Positions 1 to 6,058 of a DNA stretch of 10,445 nt are shown here, piece by piece. The DNA lies in contig DDQN01000069.1 in assembly GCA_002342685.1 (NCBI GenBank), forward strand, positions 1-10,445, in the 5' to 3' direction. The notes beneath the pieces are model-generated. The model was not told where the DNA came from. It saw only the letters and a program-made list of their open reading frames with translations, and ran no database searches. The position numbers and the translations under genes were made by a program. The stretch comes from Vibrio sp. UBA2441 (GTDB taxonomy: Bacteria; Pseudomonadota; Gammaproteobacteria; Enterobacterales; Vibrionaceae). The first letter of the stretch is position 1. Each line of letters opens with the position of its first letter.

Positions 1-108
1 GGCCCCAAAGGTGAGACAGGCCCCAAAGGTGAGGCAGGCCCCAAAGGTGAGACAGGTGCTAAAGGTGATACAGGTGCAGTAGGTCCTAAAGGTGATACAG
101 GTGCTGAT
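1..108 (+). repeat. Tandem DNA repeat encoding Gly-X-Y triplets
   Basis: Three near-identical 18-bp units (ggccccaaaggtgagaca type) occupy 1-54, differing by a single base in the middle copy. Diverged 18-bp and 9-bp units (ggtgctaaaggtgataca, ggtgcagta, ggtcctaaaggtgataca) run to 108. Each 9 bp encodes one Gly-X-Y triplet. The array probably continues leftward beyond the window. Such arrays can change copy number by slippage or recombination, which would change stalk length. Confidence 0.85.
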
Positions 109-873
109 GGATCTGATGCGACAGCCGATAACTTAGGCAATCACGTAATGACCCAAAAATTAGTGACTGGTGGCCATGCTATTGGTTTTCAATCGAGCAG
201 TGAAGAGCTGAAAATTACGAATAATAAAGTGACTATGTCAGGGCTAGCCAGAATTGAAGGCCCTATCTCGGTATTCGGCGATTTCTATTCAGATAGGTAT
301 AAGGGGACTCGTTGGTCAGATATTAAATTTGATGGCAATGGTAAAGCCGTTGTTGATCCCACGCGTACTAGTACTATTAATGAGATGTTGAACGGATTAA
401 TATTACCGACTAATGGAGAGCCAAGACGAGTTTCCACAAATGGGCGTGCACAAATGCCTCCGCTATTAGCAGCTTTATCTGCCAAAGGACCATTATTGTC
501 TACAGACACGATTAGCCTTGTTATCAACCCGAAACCTGGGCAGTGTGGAAATAACTATGTTGCCGATACTAATTTTAACTTTAGGGGAAAAGTCGTTGGT
601 GGAGACATCCAGTGGTATTTTCTCAATAGAAACATAAAGGTGAGTGGTCAGGATATAACCATAACTGATATTACGGTACCATTAGCCAGTGGTGATGCTA
701 CAGTCAGCGCAATATCATGGGCACCAGGCGTTAATTGTAGAGCCGGATTCAATTCCATCTATTATGATAAAGATGATCGTAGCTTAAAGTATATATCTAC
801 AATAGCAGATCCGTCGTACGTAGATGAGTACAAATTGGTAAATGGTTTATCCATTGATGTTTATCCAAATTAA
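1..873 (+). CDS. Collagen-like repeat protein, tail-fibre/adhesin-like (5' end missing)
   Basis: The frame is open from base 1 to the TAA at 871-873, giving at least 290 residues; the start is outside the window. The first 39 residues are 13 Gly-X-Y triplets of the GPKGET, GAKGDT and GAVGPK type. A short linker follows, ATADNLGNH, a phrase I recognise from phage tail-fibre and surface proteins, and then a C-terminal part of about 240 residues with no family I can name. That part is rich in beta-prone, Asn/Asp/Ser/Thr segments and has only two Cys (in GQCGNNY and GVNCRAG), which could form a disulfide. No membrane segment is visible. An internal ATG at 148 is in frame, but the collagen repeats read straight through it, so it is not the start. 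By analogy, Gly-X-Y repeats form a trimeric stalk carrying a terminal binding head. The true role (prophage tail fibre, pilus-tip protein or other surface adhesin) cannot be settled from this fragment. Confidence 0.75.
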   Translation, partial: GPKGETGPKGEAGPKGETGAKGDTGAVGPKGDTGADGSDATADNLGNHVMTQKLVTGGHAIGFQSSSEELKITNNKVTMSGLARIEGPISVFGDFYSDRYKGTRWSDIKFDGNGKAVVDPTRTSTINEMLNGLILPTNGEPRRVSTNGRAQMPPLLAALSAKGPLLSTDTISLVINPKPGQCGNNYVADTNFNFRGKVVGGDIQWYFLNRNIKVSGQDITITDITVPLASGDATVSAISWAPGVNCRAGFNSIYYDKDDRSLKYISTIADPSYVDEYKLVNGLSIDVYPN

Positions 874-900
874 TCGCAATTAGAGAGCTTTCGTTTTAAT

Positions 901-939
901 AGAGGGGGACATTAAGGCCATTGATGTAATAACCCCTCT
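901..939. repeat. Inverted repeat after the collagen-like gene
   Basis: Perfect 7-bp arms, agagggg (901-907) and cccctct (933-939), enclose 25 nt. Inside the loop acat (909-912) can pair with atgt (924-927). A second small hairpin follows, gcctc (948-952) with gaggc (959-963). Neither is followed by a T tract. They look like 3' structure of the upstream transcript rather than stand-alone intrinsic terminators. Confidence 0.45.
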
Positions 940-965
940 CAGTTCTTGCCTCTGAGATGAGGCCC

Positions 966-997
966 TTTGGGTCAGGTTAAATTTACTCTGACCCAAA
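966..997 (+). terminator. Candidate terminator hairpin, 10-bp perfect stem
   Basis: tttgggtcag (966-975) is the exact reverse complement of ctgacccaaa (988-997), with a 12-nt loop. The stem begins with TTT and ends with AAA, so the + transcript continues into AAATCATTTG, and the complementary strand reads out through a weak T-containing stretch. It lies about 95 nt after the stop of the collagen-like gene and is the best terminator candidate for it. The poor T tract keeps confidence moderate. Confidence 0.45.
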
Positions 998-1406
998 TCA
1001 TTTGTAAATTATTTACAGTGATGATTCATTCGTTCATGATAGTTGGCTGATAATAGCTACTCTAAAAGATAATTATTAGCTCCAGAGCTGCAATTTTAGA
1101 TATATTATTTTGTTATTTATTTCGTGCTGAAGTGCGCTGCAAATATTTATCACCTGAATTGCCTGATAAGGGGCAATCATTCATCACAACTATCAATAAT
1201 GATATTTTTCTCGTGATACCGATCAATCGTTTACCCATAAGCACTGATCTGGGCTACGTATAAACCATCTTGTTTACACCAAAAACAGTTTTTAACCGTT
1301 GAAGCCTCTACTCGATAGGTTGACCTGTATCAGTAAGTCCGCTGTTCATCAACAAAGCAATTTTGTCGGGTACCGGAGGGACAGGTGGAACCAGTGGTAT
1401 TAGCAA
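998..1406. other. AT-rich intergenic stretch with no convincing gene
   Basis: No reading frame with a good ribosome site and coding-like composition was found on either strand. Minor structure: a 13-bp perfect palindrome GTAAATTATTTAC (1004-1016) and a 6-bp inverted repeat attgcc/ggcaat (1158-1163 and 1172-1177). From about 1342 the + strand can be read as a Gly/Thr-rich peptide (GTGGTGGTSG) that ends at a TGA at 1432-1434, possibly a worn fragment of a repeat protein. Confidence 0.4.
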
Positions 1407-1459
1407 CGGCACCAGATATTGCTGGTACCCTTGAATACGCCCAGCAATATCTGGTGCCG
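1407..1459. repeat. Perfect 19-bp inverted repeat with 15-nt loop
   Basis: cggcaccagatattgctgg (1407-1425) is the exact reverse complement of ccagcaatatctggtgccg (1441-1459). The 15-nt loop is tacccttgaatacgc. No T tract flanks it on either side, so it is not a standard intrinsic terminator. It lies about 115 nt beyond the thiH stop codon, between two convergent genes. It could be a 3'-end stabiliser of the thi transcript, a REP-like unit, a remnant of a mobile element, or a recombination site; the sequence alone does not decide. Confidence 0.85.
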
Positions 1460-1497
1460 AAGCAGATAGATACTGTGGACGTAGAGGCATACCTGAA

Positions 1498-1531
1498 TGG
1501 TTCGATGGATCAGCCTGAGCCTATCGAACCA
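1498..1531. repeat. Second inverted repeat downstream of thiH
   Basis: tggttcgat (1498-1506) and atcgaacca (1523-1531) are exact reverse complements. Read on the + strand, the stem can be extended inward by a G-T wobble and a G-C pair, giving about 11 pairs. It sits between the 19-bp inverted repeat and the thiH stop at 1573. No T run follows on either strand. It is the first strong hairpin a thi transcript would form after thiH, so it may mark or protect the operon's 3' end. Confidence 0.6.
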
Positions 1532-1572
1532 GTAACAAGGGCGCAGCATCACCCGGTAATGACAGGGACGTG

Positions 1573-2685
1573 TTAGCCAGAATAGCTTCGCTCCCAGTCC
1601 TTCCAAACGACAGCAAAGCCCTGTTGTGCCACGGCGTCCGCGACCGCTTGTGCAGAGCGCTCGTCGCTGATAGCGAACTGTTCCAGTTCAGGCTCAGCAT
1701 TGGCGTATCCACCGGGTTGTGTTTTTGATGCCGCAGACATAGTGGTAATGCCAAGGGGCAGAACGTTATCTCGAAATTGTGCTGACTCACGGGTAGAGAG
1801 CGATAGTTCAACCTCGGGATTGAATAGGCGATAGGCACAGATGAGCTGAACCAGTTGCCGATCATCCATAACGGATTTGGGCTGTAAGCCTCCTTCACAG
1901 GGGCGAAGCCTTGGGAAAGAGATGGAATAACGGCTCTGCCAGTAGGTTGTCTCCAGATAGCGAAGATGAGCGGCGACAAAAAAACAATCGGTTCGCCACT
2001 CTTCCAGACCAATCAGTGCGCCAATGCCTATTTTGTCGATTCCGGCTTTACCCAACCTGTCTGGGGTTTCCAGACGATAGGCAAAGTCCATTTTATTGCC
2101 GCGCAAATGATGCTGGGCATAAGTAGATGCGTTATAAGTTTCTTGATAGACCATGACGGCATCCAGCCCCAGCTCTTTTAACTCTTGGTATTCCTCCTGA
2201 TCTAGTGGCTGAACCTCCATGGCAAGGTAGTTAAAGTAGGGTTTAATTTGTGGGATCATTTGCCGAAAATAATTCATGCCCACTTTGGTTTCGTGCTCGC
2301 CGGTCACCAATAATACGCTGTCAAAATTCATTGCTTTAATAGCCTGACATTCAGCGTCTAATTCTTGTTGATTCAACGTGCGGCGTTTCATCCTATTTTC
2401 CATGGAAAAACCGCAATAGGTACAGGCGTTGGCACATAAGTTGGACAAATACAGGGGCAGATAAAAGCCGATCGTATGACCAAAACGTTGTCGTGTCAGC
2501 GCTGCCGATTTCTGCGCCATCTGCTCCAAAAACGGTTCAGCCGCTGGGGAAATAAAGGCTTTAAAGTCTTCCAGATCAGGTTTGGTTTTAGCCAGCGCGA
2601 GACGTACGTCATCGGCGGTCTTGGCGTAGATAGACAAACGAATATCATCCCAGTTTAATTGCTGCCACTCTGCGAGGAAACTCAT
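1573..2685 (-). CDS. thiH: 2-iminoacetate synthase ThiH (radical SAM)
   Basis: 370 residues, close to the roughly 377 of E. coli ThiH. The radical-SAM cluster motif CxxxCxxC is intact at C84-C88-C91 (NLCANACTYCGFSMEN), followed by the ThiH-like text RMKRRTLN. The enzyme cleaves tyrosine with SAM to give dehydroglycine (2-iminoacetate) and p-cresol; dehydroglycine is the glycine-derived part of the thiazole ring. It acts in the cytoplasm with ThiG. Its ATG overlaps the thiG stop as ATGA, which indicates translational coupling; the upstream AAAGG is only a modest ribosome site. It is the last gene of the thi unit. Having ThiH rather than a glycine oxidase (ThiO) fits the pathway of enteric and marine gammaproteobacteria. 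No damage is visible. Confidence 0.96.
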   Translation of the reverse strand: MSFLAEWQQLNWDDIRLSIYAKTADDVRLALAKTKPDLEDFKAFISPAAEPFLEQMAQKSAALTRQRFGHTIGFYLPLYLSNLCANACTYCGFSMENRMKRRTLNQQELDAECQAIKAMNFDSVLLVTGEHETKVGMNYFRQMIPQIKPYFNYLAMEVQPLDQEEYQELKELGLDAVMVYQETYNASTYAQHHLRGNKMDFAYRLETPDRLGKAGIDKIGIGALIGLEEWRTDCFFVAAHLRYLETTYWQSRYSISFPRLRPCEGGLQPKSVMDDRQLVQLICAYRLFNPEVELSLSTRESAQFRDNVLPLGITTMSAASKTQPGGYANAEPELEQFAISDERSAQAVADAVAQQGFAVVWKDWERSYSG

Positions 2686-3464
2686 GATATGGCCTTTTCC
2701 GGGTGATCAAGGAATGACGTAAGAGGGCTGGATGCGACAGCATGTTGCTGGTGGCTGGCTAACCCTGCTTCATAGGCCATACGGCCACTTTGAACCGCGA
2801 GTTTAAAGGCACGTCCCATCGCTATCGGATCGCTGGAGGAAGCTATGGCCGTATTGACTAGCACAGCATCTGCACCCATTTCCATCGCTTTAGCGGCGTG
2901 AGAAGGTGCGCCAATGCCTGCGTCGACAACCACGGGGACTTTCGCCTGCTCAATAATGATTTGTAAGAAGTCCTCAGAAACCAGCCCTTTGTTGGATCCA
3001 ATAGGCGCGCCAAGCGGCATGACGGCGGCGCAGCCCACTTGTTCAAGTCGCTTGCATAATACCGGGTCTGCGTGACAATAAGGCAATACAATAAACCCTT
3101 TGTTAACCAGTTGCTCTGCTGCTTTCAGAGTTTCTATTGGATCGGGCATCAGGTATTTTGGGTCAGGGTGTATCTCGAGCTTTAACCAGTTGGTACCTAA
3201 TGCTTCACGAGCGAGTTCTGCCGCAAATACAGCTTCTTTTGCGCTTTTTGCTCCAGAAGTATTCGGCAGCAAATTAACGCCAGCGGACAACAAAGGTGAG
3301 AGAATATCGTCATCAGGTTTGGTTATATCCACCCGTTTTAATGCCATAGTCACCAATTCAGACTGACTGGCTAAGATGGATTCGGCCATTAGGTGACGAT
3401 TAGCGTATTTTCCGGTGCCGGTAAATAAGCGCGATGAGAATGTTTTATTGGCAATAGTTAACAC
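2682..3464 (-). CDS. thiG: Thiazole synthase ThiG
   Basis: 260 residues, near the family's usual length. The (beta/alpha)8 enzyme condenses deoxyxylulose 5-phosphate, dehydroglycine and sulfur from ThiS-thiocarboxylate into the thiazole phosphate. The Schiff-base lysine is K95 in NWLKLEIHPD. Typical blocks follow: YLMPDPIETLKAAE, FIVLPYCHADPVL, AAVMPLGAPIGSNKGL, VVVDAGIGAPSHAAKAMEMGADAVLVN. Translation begins at a GTG, chosen because AGGAGG lies 6 nt upstream and because the N-terminus MLTIANKTFSSRLFTGTGKY matches the family. Only two bases separate the thiS stop from this start, and the 3' end overlaps thiH by 4 nt. The gene is intact and in the expected operon position. Confidence 0.97.
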   Translation of the reverse strand: MLTIANKTFSSRLFTGTGKYANRHLMAESILASQSELVTMALKRVDITKPDDDILSPLLSAGVNLLPNTSGAKSAKEAVFAAELAREALGTNWLKLEIHPDPKYLMPDPIETLKAAEQLVNKGFIVLPYCHADPVLCKRLEQVGCAAVMPLGAPIGSNKGLVSEDFLQIIIEQAKVPVVVDAGIGAPSHAAKAMEMGADAVLVNTAIASSSDPIAMGRAFKLAVQSGRMAYEAGLASHQQHAVASSPLTSFLDHPEKAIS

Positions 3465-3466
3465 GT

Positions 3467-3682
3467 CTAGCCTCCTGCGATGGCTTGGAAAAGCGATATT
3501 TGATCGCCGTTAGAAAGATGAGTTTGTTGCCACAAACTCCGGGGTGTTATTTCTTGGTTGAGTGCAATAGCGGTGGCGTGCACTGGAAGCCCTAATTGTC
3601 CGATTAGTTCGAACAGAGTGATAGGGGCGATAAACACCGACAACACATCATTGACGGTGACTTCAATTTGTTTTTGCATCAT
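3467..3682 (-). CDS. thiS: Sulfur carrier protein ThiS
   Basis: 71 residues ending in Gly-Gly (QAIAGG), the signature of this ubiquitin-fold carrier. ThiF adenylates the terminal glycine, which is then converted to a thiocarboxylate that donates sulfur to ThiG. Typical ThiS features are the internal ALNQEITPRS stretch and the NGDQISLFQAIAGG end. Two ATGs occur in tandem (3682 and 3679); either fits the upstream AAGGAA, so the protein is 70 or 71 residues. The start lies 2 nt past the thiF stop. The codons for the last two glycines, GGA GGC, are part of the AGGAGG ribosome site of thiG, so two essential signals share the same bases. Confidence 0.95.
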   Translation of the reverse strand: MMQKQIEVTVNDVLSVFIAPITLFELIGQLGLPVHATAIALNQEITPRSLWQQTHLSNGDQISLFQAIAGG

Positions 3683-3684
3683 GG

Positions 3685-4491
3685 TTACTTTGTTCCTTGT
3701 AAGTAGGTTCCTTGAGAACTGGGTTCTTGTGAACCAGTTCTGTTAGAGCAGACTGGACAATTTGCATCACGACTGATGTTGAATCGCTGCCAGTTCATGG
3801 TTAGCCCCTCGAACTGACAGAACTGACCAAATTGAACCGTGTCGGGATTGGTAAAGAACTTTATTGATTCGAGTGCCTGAAGCGTTCCAATGACACCTAC
3901 AACAGGACCGGAAATACCGGATTGACTACAATTTTCATTGTCTTGAACAGAGGATACTTCGGGGAATAAGCATTGATAACAAGGGCTATTATTTTGTTGG
4001 AAATCAAACGCCATTAATTGTCCCTGCCAACGAATAGCGGCTCCCGACAGCAGCGGCTTTTTTGCCCTGAAACACGCCTGGTTTACCGCGTAACGAGTGG
4101 CAAAGTTATCCGAGCAGTCGAGAACCAAATCAGCCATGCTTATTTCTATGGCGAGTTGGTTTCCTGCCAGCCTTGCTTTAACTGCGCGTGCGCGGATTAG
4201 TGGGTTAAACGCCTTTATCTCAGTAACAGCGGTTTGCGCTTTGCTCTGTCCTTGATGGTGATCCCGATAGATGATTTGTCTTTGCAGGTTTGATGTCTCA
4301 ATGACATCTTCATCAGCGATAACAATGGTGCCAATGCCTGCACCAGCAAGGTAGAGCGATGCGGCGGAACCTAATCCACCTGCACCAATAATCAATATAC
4401 TGGCTTGGTTGAGATGTGACTGCCCGAGCTCGCCTATTTCCGGCAGTCTGATCTGGCGGTTATATCTGAGAAAGCTCTGGTCGCTAAACAT
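3685..4491 (-). CDS. thiF: ThiS adenylyltransferase ThiF
   Basis: 268 residues from the ATG at 4491, an E1-like enzyme that adenylates the ThiS C-terminus. Seen: the ATP-binding loop GAGGLGS (36-42), NLQRQIIY (68-75), DCSDNFATR (125-133), a zinc site from CYQC (171-174) and CPVC (245-248), and C188 in NCSQSG, the position of the reactive cysteine of E. coli ThiF. An upstream in-frame ATG at 4536 would add 15 residues. The later start is preferred because MFSDQSFLRYNRQIRLPEIG is the standard ThiF N-terminus and GGGAA lies upstream at suitable spacing. The gene overlaps the thiE stop by 8 nt. After CPVC there is a 20-residue Ser/Gln/Thr-rich tail, encoded by a hairpin-forming stretch, that seems to be lineage-specific. 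MoeB is the alternative family, but the location next to thiS argues for ThiF. Confidence 0.95.
   Translation of the reverse strand: MFSDQSFLRYNRQIRLPEIGELGQSHLNQASILIIGAGGLGSAASLYLAGAGIGTIVIADEDVIETSNLQRQIIYRDHHQGQSKAQTAVTEIKAFNPLIRARAVKARLAGNQLAIEISMADLVLDCSDNFATRYAVNQACFRAKKPLLSGAAIRWQGQLMAFDFQQNNSPCYQCLFPEVSSVQDNENCSQSGISGPVVGVIGTLQALESIKFFTNPDTVQFGQFCQFEGLTMNWQRFNISRDANCPVCSNRTGSQEPSSQGTYLQGTK
3715..3741 (-). repeat. Hairpin inside the 3' end of thiF
   Basis: agaact/agttct and ggttc/gaacc pair around a TTGT loop with one bulged G, giving an 11-bp stem within the codons for the ThiF tail, about 33 nt before the thiS start. No T run follows, so it is not a terminator. It might serve as an mRNA processing or stability point between thiF and thiS. 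On the coding strand CAAGGAAC occurs twice just downstream, and the second copy contains the thiS ribosome site. Confidence 0.5.
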
Positions 4492-5728
4492 AATTTGAAT
4501 TCCCGGCATTGTTGTTACTATCAGCACGGTTTTCATTTTCTAACAGCGCGTGAAACTGGCTTATGGCGAGCAGGGGATCGTCTGCTTCGGTAATGGCTCG
4601 CACTACAGCAAGGCTGTTGACACCAGTACGCCACACTGCTTCAGCCCGGTCATAATTAATTCCGCCGATAGCTACGGTCGGGAAGTCATTACCGATCAAT
4701 TGCTGGTATCGTTGCAACCGCTCTAGTCCTTGTGGTTGGGATGGCATCTCTTTGGTGGTGGTAGGAAAGATATGCCCCAAGGCGATATAACTAGGGTTGA
4801 ATTCAATCGCACGTAATATTTCATAATAGCCGTGGGTAGAGATGCCCAGACGCAAACCCGCCTGCTGAATTTTAGCAAGGTTTGCTGTTTCCAGATCCTC
4901 TTGCCCAAGATGAATACCGTATGCTCCATGTTCAATAGCTAGCTGCCAATAATCGTTGATATAGAGCTGGGCCTGATATTGTTTGCCGAGTGTGATGGCT
5001 TTTTTGATCTGAGCTTCAAGATCGGGTTGTTGGCTGTTCTTTATTCTTAATTGAAGGGTTTTAATGCCCATTTTCAATAGTCGTTCAATCCACTCAACGG
5101 AGTCGACCACCGGGTACAGGGACATTTCTTCAGTGTTTAAGACATCCTGAAAAGGTGCTACTGCACAATCGTTGCATCGCCATTGAAGGTGGCTGGTTAG
5201 CGGGTGATTGGCAGTGAGAGGGCTAGGGAAATAATAGCGGTTTTCTGGCCAGCATGTCTGCGTCGTATTGCTTAGCTGAAATTCCAGCTGTGTTGTAAAT
5301 GCGCGGGCCAGAACAACGGCATCTTCTAGCGGATAGTCTTGTGCCAGAGCAGCGTTGAACATGATGCGATGGTGAGTTTGGTCACCACAGGTCTGATAAT
5401 AAACCGCTTTTGCTTCCCCCTGATGATGCCATACATCAAGAAACCCTGCTTCAACAGGCAAGCCGAGCGCAACACTATTTGGCGTGTTTTCTATTCGCTG
5501 CTGTAACTGACTAGGTAAAGGAGCCTCATTAGACCATTGGTCTGAAACAATAATGTCTGCGTTGGCATTTTGATTATAGGCAACAGAAAAGGTGCGGTTC
5601 GGTTGCACTATGTCTATGGTTGTCAGCGGGTTCCAGTCCGACAAAAGCTGACGCCATTCGTTGTCTTGTTTGATTAACGAATCAATAAATAGCTGACTAT
5701 CTAGCTGGGTAAATTGATGATTCGGCAT
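4484..5728 (-). CDS. thiE: Thiamin-phosphate synthase ThiE with a degenerate ThiD-like N-terminal region
   Basis: 414 residues, about twice the length of a single-domain ThiE. The catalytic part spans about 203-400: LYPVVDS, LQLRIK (225-230), YINDY (256-260), GIHLGQED (271-278), GISTHG (295-300), GHIFPTTTK (318-326, the phosphate/pyrophosphate loop) and AIGGI (353-357). It joins HMP pyrophosphate to thiazole phosphate to make thiamin phosphate. Residues 1-200 are an extension. The segment AALAQDYPLEDAVVLARAFTTQLEF (126-150) resembles the C-terminal helices of HMP-P kinase ThiD, but the ThiD GTGC motif expected just before it is absent and the region is too short for a kinase. I infer a decayed or repurposed ThiD half from a ThiDE-type fusion. 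CNDC (185-188) lies in the linker. The start is supported by AAGGA 7 nt upstream. This is the first gene after the riboswitch and overlaps thiF. Confidence 0.92.
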   Translation of the reverse strand: MPNHQFTQLDSQLFIDSLIKQDNEWRQLLSDWNPLTTIDIVQPNRTFSVAYNQNANADIIVSDQWSNEAPLPSQLQQRIENTPNSVALGLPVEAGFLDVWHHQGEAKAVYYQTCGDQTHHRIMFNAALAQDYPLEDAVVLARAFTTQLEFQLSNTTQTCWPENRYYFPSPLTANHPLTSHLQWRCNDCAVAPFQDVLNTEEMSLYPVVDSVEWIERLLKMGIKTLQLRIKNSQQPDLEAQIKKAITLGKQYQAQLYINDYWQLAIEHGAYGIHLGQEDLETANLAKIQQAGLRLGISTHGYYEILRAIEFNPSYIALGHIFPTTTKEMPSQPQGLERLQRYQQLIGNDFPTVAIGGINYDRAEAVWRTGVNSLAVVRAITEADDPLLAISQFHALLENENRADSNNNAGNSNYV

Positions 5729-5736
5729 AGCAATTT

Positions 5737-5879
5737 CCTTGTTAAATGATGGAAAATGCTTGACGGATGAGTTGATACAAGAGGGGCAGACACCATCGAT
5801 ACTATAAGCTCAATCGATGGTGTTAAATCCAGTCAGTCAGGTGATTATTCACCTAATAATGTCTCTGAAGGATAGGGTT
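5737..5879 (-). promoter_or_regulatory. Riboswitch expression platform and thiE leader
   Basis: This 5' leader lies between the TPP aptamer and thiE. On the minus-strand RNA the aptamer's 3' strand contains ACAAGAG (5886-5880). Downstream, CTCTTGT (5783-5777) is its exact complement. The thiE ribosome site ACAAGG (5742-5737) can also pair with CTCTTGT (five Watson-Crick pairs and a G-U). A translational switch is therefore inferred: with TPP bound, ACAAGAG stays in the aptamer stem and CTCTTGT can cover the ribosome site; without TPP, CTCTTGT pairs with ACAAGAG and the ribosome site is free. A 6-bp hairpin (5839-5854) and an 11-bp hairpin (5790-5823) lie between them. No T-run terminator is visible. 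Confidence 0.55.
5790..5823 (-). repeat. Perfect 11-bp stem in the thiE leader
   Basis: acaccatcgat (5790-5800) is the exact reverse complement of atcgatggtgt (5813-5823), with a 12-nt loop. On the minus-strand transcript the stem is followed by CTGCCCCTCTTG, with no U tract, so it is not a classical intrinsic terminator. It sits immediately before the CTCTTGT segment proposed to switch partners and may position it. Confidence 0.75.
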
Positions 5880-5963
5880 CTCTTGTTCCCTTCGCAGGTA
5901 TTAGCCTGATCAGGTTCAACGGATCTCGCAATGCGATCTCAGCCATAGTGGCACTCCGACAAG
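5880..5963 (-). promoter_or_regulatory. TPP riboswitch (THI element)
   Basis: Read on the minus strand, the conserved aptamer pieces appear in order: CTTGTCGGAGTGCC, GGCTGAGATCGC (CTGAGA at 5942-5937), GATCC, then GAACCTGATCAGGCTAATA and CCTGCGAAGGGAACAAG. The outer P1 helix is CTTGT (5963-5959) with ACAAG (5886-5882). The variable P3 arm is short. It binds thiamin pyrophosphate and lowers expression of the thi genes that follow. It lies about 60 nt after the predicted transcription start and about 150 nt before thiE. The match to the known element leaves little doubt about identity; the exact edges are approximate. Confidence 0.96.
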
Positions 5964-6030
5964 TTCAATACTCACATACCATCTGGCTTACGTCTCAAAA
6001 GAGAGTCTGTCAGGTGGTTGAGCAGACAGC

Positions 6031-6058
6031 GAGTATAAGGGAATCGATTCCTATACTC
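6031..6058. repeat. Imperfect palindrome covering the thi promoter
   Basis: gagtata (6031-6037) pairs with tatactc (6052-6058), and the centre ggaatcgattcc (6040-6051) is a perfect 12-bp palindrome; two extra bases (6038-6039) break the symmetry. The arms coincide with the -10 and -35 boxes. It could be an operator for a dimeric repressor, or the promoter may simply be partly symmetric. The gagtata word occurs again at 6101-6107. Confidence 0.7.

Noticed and set aside
148..150. The ATG at 148 as the start of the first gene.
   Set aside because: The same frame is open to base 1 and encodes continuous Gly-X-Y repeats, with no ribosome site before 148. The gene begins outside the window.
1308..1490. 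A 60-codon minus frame with Pro-rich PPVPPVP text.
   Set aside because: It is the reverse reading of the Gly/Thr-rich stretch and the 19-bp inverted repeat. Both strands give the same APDIAG...QQYLVP words because of the repeat, so it is not independent evidence of a gene. No ribosome site is seen.
1407..1531. The inverted repeats as an integron attC site or insertion-sequence ends.
   Set aside because: I see no core-site consensus at the arms, no integrase or transposase frame and no flanking target duplication. They remain unexplained inverted repeats.
1385..1576. A 63-codon + frame starting with GTG after a good GGAGGG ribosome-like site.
   Set aside because: It runs straight through both inverted repeats, its last bases overlap the thiH stop, and its composition does not resemble any protein I know. 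The GGAGGG falls in a Gly-codon-rich stretch that explains it. Kept only as a remote possibility.
4492..4536. Start of thiF at the ATG at 4536.
   Set aside because: The extra 15 residues (MKTVLIVTTMPGIQI) lie inside thiE and are foreign to the family. The ATG at 4491 gives the standard ThiF N-terminus and has a ribosome site.
5790..5823. The 11-bp leader hairpin as an intrinsic terminator controlled by the TPP riboswitch.
   Set aside because: No U tract follows on the thi transcript; the next bases are CTGCCCCTCTTG. A translational mechanism fits better.
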